DNA of 64,000 nucleotides from Ehretia macrophylla (GCA_037974665.1 CM075780.1:55221594-55285593), one strand, 5' to 3'. Counted from the stretch's first letter, positions 48,503 to 61,448 are shown. Notes: a model not told the origin generated them from the sequence alone. A program made the numbers and translations.

Positions 48503-48965
48503 TATCCCCATTCACAGACGCACACGATAAGGACATAACTACTTGGTTTGAGCAAATTTATGATATGAAGTTTTCTACCACACAATGATATCAGACCTTT
48601 GTTTTGTAATATTGTGTCACTTTTTCATTTGGATTAGTAAAAAGCTAGCCAAAGAGAAAACGTTATTACACACTTTCAGAACTTGTTTAATCAAAAAGAT
48701 GAAAATTGAAAATGAAATTACTACTATTTAAAAATATTTAAATGTTTTAAAAATCTATTTTAGCCGAGTTAAAGCAAGGGCTTTTGGGGGAAGATAAGGG
48801 TGGGGTTGGTTAGCGAGGACTGATGTTGGTGATGAAAAGGGTGAAAATGTCATTTTCTTGTATAGTTGATTGAAAATGTAACAAAAGGAATTTTAATTTT
48901 ATTTTTTAATACGTATGGGGTCTGAGTCACAAAGAGATCTCAATCAAAAATAACCTTAAAATATT

Positions 48966-49263
48966 TAGCTTTATCTCTTATCATAGACGGGCTCACAAAA
49001 ATCCTTATGGAAGTGGTCTACTAGCAAATAGCAAAAGAGACGTTAAACAAATTAGTCAAACGACTTATAGTGATTTGTTGAATAATACCCGTATAGAGGA
49101 TACCATTAAACGATTCTGGCCACAAAATTCTCGGTGTCACAAGTTTAAAATAACATAGAAAAAAGGGACGAAGTTGTGAAATAGGCCAAGATTGTGTAGT
49201 TTAAGGGCGGAAAATGCAATAATTCTATGGATGCTTTATCATAAGAGTCTTAAAACTATAAAT
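48966..49263. other. Spacer, nothing recognised
   Basis: No frame, terminal repeat or RNA signature seen. Confidence 0.5.
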
Positions 49264-49511
49264 ACCTAGGGGTATGGTCCAACGATAATAGAATTAAATT
49301 ACTTTTGCAAGGTAAGGGGTTCGACGCTCTCCACTGTTCTGGAGTTCTGTCCTTAACTGATTTGGTGCATATGTGGAGCACATTGCTACATCTAAGAGTT
49401 GTCAGTTGGTGGTTGAACTATGCCGAATAATCCGATAGTCAAGTTCTACCAGTTGAGTTCTCACATCATCAAAAACAAAAACAAAACAAAAAAACAAAAA
49501 ACAAAAAAAAG
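49264..49511 (+). mobile_element. tRNA-derived SINE (copy 2)
   Basis: A-box-like TATGGTCCAACGATAATAG and a good B box, GGTTCGACGCT, followed by TCTGGAGTTCTGTCC and a long A-rich tail. Same family as 1281-1482. The TSD was not resolved. Confidence 0.7.
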
Positions 49512-50014
49512 ACATAATGATATGTTGAAACTTGATGCTTCAAACCGGTCAATACACTTATTGATGCTTCAAACCGGTCAATACACTTGACCAAAAAAAA
49601 AAAAACGGTCAATACACCACTTAATTTTAGAATGCTCGTATAGTCATCGTGTTTGGCAACAAATATTGAATTGACTTAATGACAAAAAATATATATATAT
49701 ATATATATATTGAATTGACTTAAATTGTGAGAGGCAATTAATATTGAGAGGCTGGACTGTAATAGCTTGTGGATCAATTCTAGGACAAATCCCTACAGAA
49801 GTTTGCCTATTGAGTCACTGTTTATTAGATATTGCAATAAAGGAATTCTAAAATTTTCAAATAACGAAAGAAATCTGTCGTTGATCCTTAGTTACATAAT
49901 GAAGGAAAATTGGTGCTCATGGAGAAGAACATTGGCTATGTCTAATTGGAAGTTAATATTCAATTGGGATAAAGATTACAAAATCTCCAGATTACAAAAT
50001 CTCCTTATAATTGT

Positions 50015-50403
50015 AAGGGTAAATACCCACTTTGATCCCTTATTTTTAGAGTTTGTCTCAATTTAATTTTTATATTTCAAAATGTATCTTTTTAATCTTG
50101 TATCTTTATTATTTGTTTCAATTTAATCTTTATATTTCAAAATGTATCATTTTAGTCTTGTATCTTTACTATTTGTCCCAATTTAATTTTTATTTTTGTT
50201 ATTATGATCCATGTTAGTCCTCCATAATTTTGAAAGATAAGAATTAAGTTAGGACAAATGGTAAAGATACAAGATTAAAATGATACATTTTGAAAGATAA
50301 AGACTAAATTGAGACAAATAGTAAAGATACATAACTAAAATGGTATATTTTGAAAGATAAATACTCAAATGTCACAAATCCTAAAGATAAGGAATGTGCC
50401 CCT
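50015..50403. mobile_element. Foldback (MITE-like) element
   Basis: Left-arm text (TTTCAAAATGTATC, TTGTATCTTTACTATTTGTC) pairs with the right arm (GACAAATAGTAAAGATACA, GATACATTTTGAAA). Repeats inside each arm give a multi-register hairpin. Exact ends and TSD are unclear. Confidence 0.65.
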
Positions 50404-51515
50404 CTTGAAATTAACTAGAGCTATGTTTTGTGTAACTATGAAATTTTAATTTTTGAATTGTAGATTTTTTAAAAGTAAAATTTTGGCTAAAAGTATTATT
50501 GAATAAAAGTTGTTGATTATTTGGAGTATGTTAGACAATATTGGACTTTTAAAAATTTTGAGAGTAACGTTGAACTTTCAAAAATATAGAGAGGTATATT
50601 TGAGAAACAAAAGAAAAACAGTTTCCCCCCACGATATAAAAATATTTTAGCAAAATATTTTTTTAAAAAGCTCTAATTTGAAACTTCTTATGTTTTAGAT
50701 TTTTTTTAGCTTTACCTAAAAACTCTTTAAAAAATGGACCAAACATGTTATAAGAATGCTTTTAAATGTCTAAAAAGTAAACCAAACAAATACTAAAATT
50801 TATTTGCTTTACTTAATAACACCCCCATCCCCGCACCCCCCCCCTCCCCCCCCCCCCCCCCCCCCCCCCCCCAACTAAAAAAAAAAAGAAAAAAGAAAAG
50901 GAAAAGAAAGTTAGGTGTACAAAATTGAAGTTGTGAGTAATCTATGCGAGTGTACATAGTCTAACACCCCGTTCAAGTGATTGAAGATCCAATTTTTTGA
51001 AGACAAGGATAGCTACTAGATTGGATCAGCTCTCGCATCATGTTAAGAAATATAATGTTTCATCCTAAAATCAATCAGTATCGAGTGTAATTCCGCATGA
51101 ACCTTATATAGTGAGCCTAGAAGTCATGATTTATCTGTGTAAGACAAGTATTTATATTCTAACCCAGCTCACCCTTGCTTATCATAGCAGCATCAATTTT
51201 CAGGTTGCAACAATCCAAGAATATTAAAAAGTTTTTTTCTTGCAATTATTAAAAACAATCCTCAAATTTGTCCCAATTCAACAGTCTTAGTCCTATATAA
51301 AAAGTTTTCCCACCTGTTTCTGCTAGTTATAGCCTTTTAAACTGAGATTTAGCACCTAGGATTGCATTGCCTAATCGAACTTACAAGAAGCTATAATCCA
51401 GCCACCAAAGCCAACTTCACCTTCAAAACTTTTTCTTCTTTGGACTATTGATCAATCTGTTAACCCCGCCACTAGCTCTTGCTTCTCATTTCAGCCATCA
51501 GAAGAAAATGTCCAT
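50404..51515. other. 3' flank of the HDP1-like gene with a poly(C)/poly(A) tract
   Basis: A C run at about 50824-50872 is followed by A/G repeats. Otherwise nothing is recognised. The 3' UTR of the neighbouring - strand gene should extend into the right part, but no polyadenylation signal could be singled out. Confidence 0.45.
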
Positions 51516-54500
51516 TCAAGAATGCTGTCTCCTAGACAAGTATTTGGAGAGCTTGTTCCTCAATATCGAAGCGGACTTGTCGACAGATTCACAAAACTCT
51601 TGACAATATCCAGGGTCGTGATCATCTGATAGAGGCAGTTTATTCGAAATCTCATCTTCCATGTCAATAACTATGTTATGGAGAATGCAGCATACAAGGA
51701 TAACCCTTGGCAACTTATGCTTGTCAGGTCTCCACATCACTCCTTGAACCATCCTCCAAACATCCTTCAGTCTTGCCAGTGCCTTCTGTGCTACAACATG
51801 ACTTGCGAGATGCTTCTTGTTGAACTCAGCTTTATGTTCTGAGAGTTCGTTCCCTCGATAAGGTGTAAGAAGCCAAGGAAGTAGGGGGAATGCGGAATCA
51901 CCAACAATATATTCCCTTAGATCTGTTCTTCCTGATAGCTTCATCTTCGTCCCATTTAATCTCTCTCCTTTTTCACAGAGTTCGAAAAAGTTTGAGCTTT
52001 GGAGTACTGACTTCTCAGTCATCTGTCCTGGCAATCCAGTGACAACTTCACGGAACCTCAGGTTAGGGTCAACTATTGCCTGCAAGATCATGCTGTGGTT
52101 GTTCTTGCGATCAAGCCACACATCACCTCCTCGTTCTGAAGAGGATAACAGCATTGTGATGTGGGTAGTGTCAATTGCACCACAACAATTAGGAAGACCA
52201 TGAAACTTTTGGAACTTGGATTTTATCTGTGCCAGTTCCTGTTCTGTGGAAGGCCATCTCAAGTGGTGGAGGCCATTTTCTTCGATAGCCTCCACAAAAC
52301 GCCAAGTCACTTGAGACACAGTTGAGTGATGTGTCCCGAATGAGTGACCAACTGAGATTAATGAATTTCCAGAGCTAAGCCTCCTCAGAGCTAAAGCTAC
52401 TTGATCATTTAGCGACATTGGCTTGCCATTTGAAAATGTAAATTTCCCTGTCATATGCTCCTCTGCAAGTGAACAAATGTAGTCGAATGTTCTCCTGGAC
52501 ATCTTGAAAACAGATTCGAAATTATCCAAACCTATTGAGGGCGATTGGGCTGCAAGGTGATAGAGAAGATGTTTAACCAATCTGAGGAAAATGATAATAA
52601 TCAACATTCAAGGGATGCAATCCAAAAAGCATCAGAAAGCAATAAAGGACAATATGACTTTCTAGGACCTGTCAAATGGAAATTGCCATATGGGTTTTCC
52701 GAAACAATAGAGATGCAACAATCTATGCATATATTTGTTGTGATGCAGTGTCCCTTCTGAAAAGACATTGCAAAGATTGGGCTAACTGAAAAACCAAGGG
52801 AAAAAGCAAATTATGAGAAAGTTCTGCAAGTTCATTATTGATGATCAAAATATGGAGAGTAGATGCTTCTCTGATTCTGATAGTATATAGTCCACAAATT
52901 TCCGTGCACAAGAAACTCTACGTGAAAGAAAAAGAAAGAGAAATCCCCTCGTATTGTTTCTCCTTTACATGCATTATAGCTAAGAAGGTTGGTAAAAAGA
53001 ATATAAAGCAGCTGCTTCCTGAATATACTTCATAAAAAGGAGATGGGACCTTGAACATTACTCTTCAAAGAAAGGTGTTAAATAACTTTGTAGGGATAAA
53101 TTATGAATCATCATGTGACAGACACTCTTGACAGTACATTACTGTTATCTCAACGAAGGTACACTCAATCCATAAAAATTCTGCTTACATTCTTTCATAA
53201 TTGCATTCTATGACCTGGAATCATGTACTAGTAGTGAATTCAGATGTACTTTTGTCACAGTACAACCTTAAGTGTTTACTCTTAGTAATTCTGCCAGAAA
53301 CCAGGAACATGTCTATGGTTGTTTAAAATGGTGAAAACTTTCAACTCCAAGACATCAGAAAAGAGAGATAGTAAAGTGTTTCATCTTGTCTAATAGTAGG
53401 TGGCCCAAGACAATCGTTGGTGCCTTCTGCAGTTAATGGCATGATTGGACAGATGATACAAACACTGTTTCAACTAGCATTTTCCCCTAATGTGGTTGTA
53501 GCTAGACCCTATAGGGGAATTAATCTTCATTATATATGTTACACCTTGACCAGTCCGTGTGAACTGGATATGTCGTAGATAGCCCCTGCAAAACAGCCAT
53601 AGGGAAGATAATTCGACAGAAGACCTCCAGATATTGAGGGTGCTTTTCCCATTTTCATTTCCCCATTGGATTATGTCTTGATTAAATTGCCTCAGAAAAT
53701 TTTCTCCATAACTCAAAATTTCAGAAGCATTAACTTCCTGATGTCTGCTTTACACAGCCACTTTTATGGCCAGATTCATCCTCTGCAAGAAGTCTAGTTA
53801 TAATGGACAAAACATATAATTAATGCTAGGGACAAGTTATTGTGTTCTTTTCTTCTTCAATTTCTGCATTTTTTCACATGTCAAGGAACTACCACCTAGC
53901 TATGTGTATCCTTGCGAGCAGGGCAAAACTCCAGCCTGGAAAAAGAAAAAAGAGTGTTCGTTTTATTTCAGTATTATTAATGAGATAGATTCCTCTTGGT
54001 GACTTTATGTTTTATAAAAGAAAAGATTAATCCCTCTTCGTTCTCTAAACGATGTATTTGCAAAGTTCTCCTAGAAACATTCAGATGCATATTACTGCAT
54101 CAAAAGCTGAAGCAAACAACGAAATAAAACACCATCTTTACCTCTATTTTCTTTCAGAATTGCAACAACATCATGCTCTGCAAACTTAGAACTGGGAAAA
54201 TATCGACTTACTAAAATCTCACTAGTTTTCATCTGTCTTTCCTTTTACATCAATGAAGAAACAGCAGGTGCACTTAATATGTTCCTCTATGATATTTACA
54301 TCATTTATTATTCTTCTTTATCTTGCAACAAACTGGCTACGATGTATGTGCACCATACCACATCCTAAATTGACTTTCAGAAATAACTAAAAAGTATATT
54401 TGTATTTCTCCTACTCTTTCCACTGTATGTTGTTCACTAAATACATAGCCAGAATATCAGGACTGAAAAATCTATGCTGCTAGAATGATCTATAAGTGGT

Positions 54501-57500
54501 TAAATTTTGGAACTACAACATACATTGAACTCAGAACTTGTTTCGGAAAACGTTCTTTTTAAAAGATGCATAGGTACACACAAAACGGTAGTCTTTATTT
54601 TTCCTTTTTGTCTTATGTGGAGTACTTGTTTCACTATTTCCTTCACAAACAGATTTGAGTGACTTCTTCAGTTCAGAAAATCTATACACCTTTTACTTTC
54701 CTAGAATAACTAGAAAGTATGAATCAGTTTTCTAATTCCTATGCATGTTCGGGAAATCCAATAATTTGCCACTATGAGTATGACTCAAGACACTATAGTT
54801 CATCTGAAATGTTATCGGAGACAGCTAATAGTTATAGAGTTCTGTTGAAAATTTCCAGGTTCCTGTGTGCAAGTCTCAAATTAGATGGCTAATTGAATGT
54901 TAGGAAGAAACTAGATGTGATGATAAAATCTCATCATATATGATGGTTAGAGTTGACAAAATCATGCTAATAGCCACAGCATGATATGTAATTGGACCCT
55001 AGTCTTTTTTTCTTTTTGTCAGCTCAATCCCCATACATTTCCACATCATCAAATTGGACCCATAAGTAAGAAATAGTCTTCAGTGTTCTAAGACAATAAG
55101 CGCACTTATACTAGTGGAGCATAAGGTTGGTACCTTATGTTAATTCATGTGACTGAAAATCTGCAATACATCAATTGTACACAGTACAAACCTCCTGGTT
55201 AAGTCTTGAGATTGGTTTCAAGGATTTATACTGATGTTTTGTTGCTTCAGTATGAATGTAGTTGTCACACCCCAACCCGACCCCGCCTAGGACCAAGTCA
55301 AGACGCGACGGAAAACGGACAAGACGACGCCTCAGGCAACTCCTCCTTATCAATGGCATAAACTCGGGTCTGCACTCGCTGCTGTGGGGTTGCATTACCC
55401 GTAGGCCTACCTTGAGTACCTCTGCCTGCCGCCTGCCCCTGTCCAGTCTTATATTTCGGGCAATCCCTTGCCCTATGCTGGTCACTGCCACATCCCATGC
55501 ATTTTCCAGACTTCTTCCAACAGTTTGCCTCAAAATGGCCCCTCTTGTTACAGTAGTCAATCAAAGAATGCTTCTTTATCACACAAACAATGAAAAACAG
55601 CCAACGTTCTTCCAACTTTATGTGCAAAAGTTAGTAGACAACAGTAGCATGTCTGAAGCTCTAGAATAAGTATGACAAGAAGAAAACTGGGCAATGTTTC
55701 TCAATTCTTACAGCTATGTTTCTATTATGAGGTCTGATATTGCTACGAAAGAAGATCTGTGAAAAGAATCTGTGAAAGAGTATTTTTTCCATTCTAAGTT
55801 GCAATTCGGAGGTATCTTGAAATCATAATTGTGTGTCTTGATGGAGCAATCATTAGATTTTAGAGCATGCAGGAAGATGTCTCCTTCCTAAAATTTCTAA
55901 CCTGATAGAGTTGCAGGTTATATTACTCCTATAGATTCCCACCTGAGAAGTTAAAGGTGGTTGATTGGCGTACTCATTGGAAGTAATGCAGAAACCTCTG
56001 CAAAGTGTAGTTATTATGCAGAAGAATGCCGACATAACATAAAAATAAGTTGAATTATACAAGAAAAAACGAAATATTAAACTAGACCCTCGTAGTTCTC
56101 TATAGATGTTCTTCATATTCTGGAAAAGAAAAAGAAATAATGGCTAGACCAAGAGGTAAATGTTCTCAATATATGTATGTTTTCACATAAGTTCAGAGGT
56201 AATCAAAATTTCTAAACTCCATCTCTATATCTTGAACTGCTTCTGATGTTTCTGCAATGAGTCCCTTGAATCAAACTAACTAAAAGTTTTAAACTAACTA
56301 AAAACAAAGAGCTAATTTCTCCTTTTCCAAGCAGATTTTCAGCATACTAACTTGCATGGAAGAGAAGAGGGAAACGAGCAAATAACAACAAAGAGAAAGA
56401 GAAATAAACAGTTCTTATCTTATTCAAAGCACATCCCTGATGATATAAAAACGTTTATATTATATGAAGAAAATGAAAAAGAATAAAGACAATAGCTGAT
56501 TTTTTTTCATGTTATAAAATTAAAAAAGAATGTCCTAATCCTCTACTCATGTTCCTCATTTTGAAGAAAATAAAAATGAATCAACTACTCAGCCAAGATA
56601 CTCATGTTCCTACTACCTTACAATTATGAATTAAATTTTATGCTAAGGTTAAGGAGGTATAAACAATTTCCTAACTTTTTATCTTTTTAAGCATGAATGT
56701 CTTATACTGTATTTATAATTAACCTCACAACGAACTATTCACAAGTTTTTAACTAGCTGAAGAGAAGATATTTTTACTCGAGCGTGTGTGCAGAATGTTA
56801 AAGTTATGTCTTAGCACATGGATTGTCAAATGCTAATACTTGAACAAATAAATTTAATTCACCTCCTCACGGTATTTTTCTACACATGTATCTTAGAGAA
56901 AAAAAATGCATAAATCCAATAAACAATGTACATTTCAAGTTATCTCTGATCTTTAAGCAGAACTTTACCTAACAAATAGATAAAGCATTGTACTGCATTT
57001 CATAATTTCTATGGGAAGGAAGTTAAAATGAAAATATTAAAGTAAAATAAAATAATTAAAATAAAATAAGGGATAAAGCAACATTTATCCAGAAGGTGCA
57101 AACTACTGCAAAATATCAACGACCTTGACTTATTCCTTATTTGAGCCATTACTACCACAAATTCACCCATCACATAATAAATGAAACAATCTAGTGTTCT
57201 GAAACAATCTAGAGTTCTCTCTCACATCATCCCTAAATTAATGAAACTACGACCATTACGTTGAAAGGATGACTTAAAAGTGGTAAAGAGAGATAGATTA
57301 AAGCAGTACATATATATCGCAAAGGCGTTAGCTATGCCAGTATCACAAACACTTCAATGCAGTTAAGCAAAAGAAATCAAATCAAACCGAAATCGAATTC
57401 AGCTAGAAAATCAGTAGACAATAAAATACAAATTCTTAACATGTAAACATATCATAACTGATTAGAAAAGCCAACAAATATTTCATATATATCACAAAGA

Positions 57501-57767
57501 TAAAGTTTTCACATTCAGCAGAATCAAAAGAACAGAGTAAAGATATATATATATATATATATATAAACAGAAAAAAAATAATTACTTATAAAACCAAGAA
57601 AAACAAACTGATACAAAAATTGACTGATAAAATATACCTGCAATCCTCTTAGATAACACCTCCCACCAATCACCAGAGCCCTCCTCTGTAGACCCAGAAG
57701 CTATAGAGTTCTGTTCATCCTTGTCATCTAACTTTCTTTTCTTTCTATACCCTCTTATAGGAGCCAT
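51516..57767 (-). CDS. Domesticated PIF/Harbinger transposase, HDP1/HARBI1-like
   Basis: Two exons: 57767-57638 (phase 1 end, GCA G|GTATAT) and 52549-51516 (acceptor CCTTGCAG|CC), giving 387 residues. The start is MAPIRGYRKKRKLDD, a basic, NLS-like N-terminus, then GDWWEVLSKRIA. Exon 2 holds a helical region (FKMSRRTFDYICSL, LALRRLSSGNSLISVGHSFG, STVSQVTWRF) and the DDE_4 nuclease fold: GAIDTTHI (first Asp) and YIVGDSAFPLLPWLLTPY (second Asp). Where active relatives have VVENAFGRLK, this has VAQKALARLK, so the catalytic Glu is Gln. The frame is intact. I see no flanking terminal repeats, although its intron and flanks contain TE debris. This fits Arabidopsis HDP1 (At3g55350 type), a nuclear anti-silencing factor, better than an active transposase. 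ALP1 is a related alternative. The ORF also runs upstream of the acceptor (to 52607), but that stretch lacks family similarity. Confidence 0.9.
52550..57637 (-). other. 5.1 kb intron of the HDP1-like gene
   Basis: GT-AG on the - strand, phase 1. It includes a Gypsy gag fragment (55264-55627) and a (TA)n run (about 57542-57565). Other small frames inside have no recognisable domain. Confidence 0.85.
55264..55627 (-). pseudogene. Gypsy gag zinc-knuckle fragment
   Basis: The - strand frame has two adjacent CCHC-type motifs (YCNKRGHFEANCWK, with its first Cys replaced or lost, and CMGCGSDQHRARDC) followed by a Gly/Gln-rich linker (KTGQGQAAGRGTQG), typical of Ty3/Gypsy gag. The left edge TTGTCACACCCCAACCC resembles an LTR end. 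No protease or RT accompanies it. Confidence 0.75.
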
Positions 57768-58489
57768 AAGTGCACAGAAACCTTAATTGAATCAGAACCC
57801 TGAAACCCCACAAACTTCAAATGCAACAAAAATCAAAGAAACTAATGTTAGTAATAAAACAAGATTGACAACTATGTACATAAAAAGATCATGAAAAGCT
57901 TGTGAAAAGAAAAAGACATGCAAAGCTATTTTATCTTTATATGTGTGTGTCTGTGTTTACAAATATGCTTAACGGCAGTTATGTGAATGGGGTGTGTGTT
58001 TGTGCTATTTTTTCCTTTTCCTTTTTTTGCTTTTGGTGTTTTGAGGCATGCAGATTACAAAGTGTATACTTGTAATGAAACAAGACTAGCCAAAGATGTT
58101 TTTTTAAAGGGAAGTTATAAGATATATAAGCAACACATGTGAATTAGTGTTGTTTAGGACAATGTGGCAAATGAAGTAACAGACATGAACAGTGGACGAG
58201 GCTGCAAGATTTTCTATGGATTTCAGGGTGAAAAAGAGAGAGATACCTTATAAAGGAAAACAAAAAAAAGAAAAAGCGAAAAAGTGAGATAAAATGAAAG
58301 CCCAACATTTAAATCATTTATATATTTAGCAACAACATGTACTTTTCTTTGGTCAGCTGTCCATCGAATATTTTAGTAGATTATTATAATTCAAACCAAA
58401 TTAAATTAAGTGTGTTTTATTCTTTTTATATGGAATTGACTATATAAGTTTGACAACGTTACTCATTCTTATTAACAGTTTTATAACCT
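57768..58489 (-). promoter_or_regulatory. Upstream region of the HDP1-like gene
   Basis: This must contain the 5' UTR and proximal promoter. I could not single out a TATA box or initiator. Apart from short TG and A/T-rich runs, nothing stands out. Confidence 0.35.
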
Positions 58490-60610
58490 CAGTGAATACT
58501 TGATCTTATATGAGTGATCCATACAATGCCTTTTAAGTTTTTCCAATCTTCCAAAAGGTAATCTCTAAATCTTCCACTTGCAATTACCTCTTTATGTCTC
58601 ATTTTAATATGGTCAAATTATCTTATACAATTCTCTCTCACTTTAACCTCAATCGAAGCCACCCACATTCTATCTCGAATCACATCATACTTTCCGGTAT
58701 CACCTCACATTTATTCTAATATTCTCATCTATGTTATTAACATATTATGAACATCTTGGTACTTTACCACCAGCTGTTCTAATCCATATAACAAAGTTGT
58801 TCTTATGGAGATCTTATATACTTCATTTCTAGCTTAAAAGGTATTTATCAATCACACAAGACTCCTAATGTGCTACTAAACTTGCCCATCCAACCTAAAT
58901 TTTCTGATTAGCACTGTCATCAATTTCATAATCATGTTGGTTCATAGGCCCCCAACATATCTAAAGTTTTGCTTATGTGTTATTCTTTCTATGTCCAATC
59001 TTAATTCCACCTTAGTCTTTAACTTACTTTTATTGAACTTGCAGTCCACATTTTGTATTTGATGTACTTAGCATTAAGGGCTTCTAGAGCCTCACTTCAT
59101 AAGATTTGTTGGAGAATTCATTTATCTCATATAGATAAATTAAAATTTTCATAATCAGCATATAAGATTTTAGGCTGTTTGATTTAACACCAATTAGTTT
59201 TAGAATAGAACTTTAGGTTAACTATCATGGTATTAGAGTTGGATTTTGATATTATGTTATGCATCCATGTGTGACCCATTCTTGTTTCAAGCGCTAACCT
59301 TGGCACACAATTTTCAAATTCCTTGCTCTTGTACCACGTCATTAATTAATTGTGCCTTCAACCATTAATTTGATATGTAACTCTTCTAAATTTGTTGTTT
59401 ATTCTATCACGTCAATCAATTTATCATAGGTCACATCTGAAAGGGTATTGGAATATATCCAATTACCTCACATAGATAAATTAAGACTTTCAAAGCCAAT
59501 AGATAAGATTCTGAGCTACTCCACCTAAAACCAATTAGTTTCAGGATGGAGCCTTAGGTTAACAATTATAGTATCAAAGTTGGACCTTGGTATTATGTAA
59601 TCCATTCACGTGCGACCCAATAGTTTTCAAGTGTTGACTTTAGTACGTAGTTTTTGAATTTGATGCTTTTGTATCACATCATTTATTAATTGCACATTCA
59701 ATAATTGACTTTGGTATGCAGCTCTTCCAAATTCTCTTCTTCGACCATGTCAATGATAAGTCAGTCATGAGTCACACGTGAATGGAGTATTGGGGAATCC
59801 AATTGTCCCATATAGATAAATAAAGTCTTTCACTTACAAAAAATAAATAGAGACTTTCAAGATCAGTATATAATTTTGGATTACTCCACTTAGTTCCAAT
59901 TAATTTTAAGATAGAACCTCAAATTAACTACCAATTCCAACTTAGCATTCACACATTCTCTAGATGGATCCAACAAAATAAACATCTTTGATAAAATGCA
60001 CTACAACACCTTGTCATGAATATGGCTGGTTTCTTATCTATAAAAAGAGTAAAACAAAATAAATTTAATGTTGATTCTTGGTATAGATCAATTGTGATGA
60101 GAAAAGCATTGATCCACCTATTTATCTTTACATTCTTCATACATTTATCATGCATGTTTCTTATCACTTTAATATGTACTAATACCATTCTATTCTAATA
60201 CTCTCTACAATATCTTTTTAAGCACTCGATCATATACTTTTTTGAGTCCATAAATACTATGTGTAGGTCTTTTTTCATTTTTTTGATATTGCTCTATTAG
60301 TCTTCTTAGTAAAAAGATAACTTTTATTATTGATCGCCTGAACAGGAACCGAACTAACTCTATGAAACATTTGTATTCTTTCTTATCTTATTTTCATCAC
60401 TTTTTTTTTTTTAATAATTGTGTAATATACCTCATTAATTTAATCTGTTGGTAATTGACATAGTTATGATACCACTCATTCCTTTCTTTTATACATGGAT
60501 CGAACATCATCTTATTCAGAATTACACTGAAAAGCATTTTAAGCCAAGTTATATCGTCTTCATCTATCTACTTCCAAACCTTATATTTACTCTAGACTAC
60601 ATGAAGGATG
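58490..60610 (-). pseudogene. Degraded RTE-type LINE reverse transcriptase, split by a TRIM-like array
   Basis: Read on the - strand with many shifts. KKDLHIVFMDSKKVYDRVL (near 60270-60210) and IKVIRNMHDKCMKNVK, then NAFLITIDLYQEST (60180-60060), match RTE motifs around YDRVP and GLHQGSALSP. Past the array, VDCKFNKSKLKTKVELRLD and FRYVG (59050-58930) match the RTE C-terminal domain. VASIEVKVREN (near 58660) and RDYLLEDWKNLKG (near 58560) match its end. No endonuclease part is visible. Inactive. Confidence 0.8.
59108..59939. mobile_element. TRIM-like array: three short LTRs with two interiors
   Basis: Units of about 120 bp starting near 59109, 59450 and 59790 (GTTGGAGAATTC, GTATTGGAATAT, GTATTGGGGAATCC) share AACCAATTAGTTTTAG and end in TTAACTATCA or variants. 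The first two are followed by a primer-like TGGTATTAGAGTTGGA or TAGTATCAAAGTTGGA and about 220 bp of noncoding DNA. The RTE frame resumes on each side (REC VNAKLE, then SEALEA), so the array inserted into the LINE. Confidence 0.7.
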
Positions 60611-60997
60611 GCAGGTATGTGGTTTAAGCCCAATTACAAAATCAATTAGGCATCCAAAAGGGTCCGATTTTCATAAATAGTATGACAATTAAAACGACAG
60701 GTTTTGGTAATAGACTTTGATAAAGCCTAAAACCCAATTATTAATTTATTCTTGACCAAAAAAAAAATTATTAATTTATTGAAAATTAAGTATACAGGGA
60801 TACATAGATATGTTTTAAATTTTGTCTACAAAAATATATAATGAATGTATTTAATTTAATTTTTAAAGTATCTAACCCAATTTTTAAACCGTGCATGAAT
60901 TTAGACCCGTAGCCCAATGCTTATTAATATTATAACTTATATAACCATTATAAGTGGCCCAATGGTCCAATATCACTTTGATACCCGTAACTTAGAG
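60611..60997. other. Spacer, nothing recognised
   Basis: AT-rich with no supported feature. Confidence 0.5.
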
Positions 60998-61448
60998 AAA
61001 ATAGTTTAATTATTCTCAAATATTTGCTTGTTTTGATATTTTGGTCCTAAATATTTTAAATCAAATACTTTAATTCTAAATATTTTACATAAGAGACACC
61101 GTTAGTCCATAACTCATTTCTATTATATTTACTCCGTTAAGGTCATATGATTATCACGTCGCACATAAAAAAATACATACAAGGTTAAATTGGGGAGAAT
61201 TGAGGATCAGGTGATGTTTTGTGAGAATGAGTTGTAAGTTAAATGACCAATTTAACTTTGTATGCCTTTTTTTTATGCGCGACATGCGAATCACATGAAG
61301 TTAACAGAGCAAATTTAACATAAATGAGATAATAGACTAACGGTGTCCCTTATGTAAAGCGTTTAGAACTAAAGTGTTCGATTTAATAAGTTTGAGACTA
61401 AATATCAAAACACACAAATATTTGAGACTAATTAAACTGTTTTCCTGC
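60998..61448. mobile_element. Foldback MITE-like element
   Basis: Arms of about 200 bp pair imperfectly: AGAAAATAGTTTAATT against AATTAAACTGTTTTCCT, and ACACCGTTAGTC against GACTAACGGTGT, around the centre near 61225. TSD unresolved. Confidence 0.65.

Larger units (their letters stand above)
37474..48955. mobile_element. Mutator-like MITE (668 bp net) that received Copia 2
   Basis: A perfect 10 bp TSD, TTAAAATATT (37464-37473 and 48956-48965), flanks inverted ends (GGGTATTTTTATCTGAGA left; TCTCAATCAAAAATAACC right). The inner arms also pair (GACTTAGACCCTATAC against GTATGGGGTCTGAGTC). No coding capacity. Confidence 0.85.

Noticed and set aside
52545-52760. Small + strand frame overlapping the HDP1-like splice acceptor
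   Set aside because: No domain; it overlaps the acceptor and 5' edge of the real exon on the other strand.
55262-55669. 135-residue + strand frame in the HDP1-like intron
   Set aside because: It is the antisense shadow of the Gypsy zinc-knuckle fragment.
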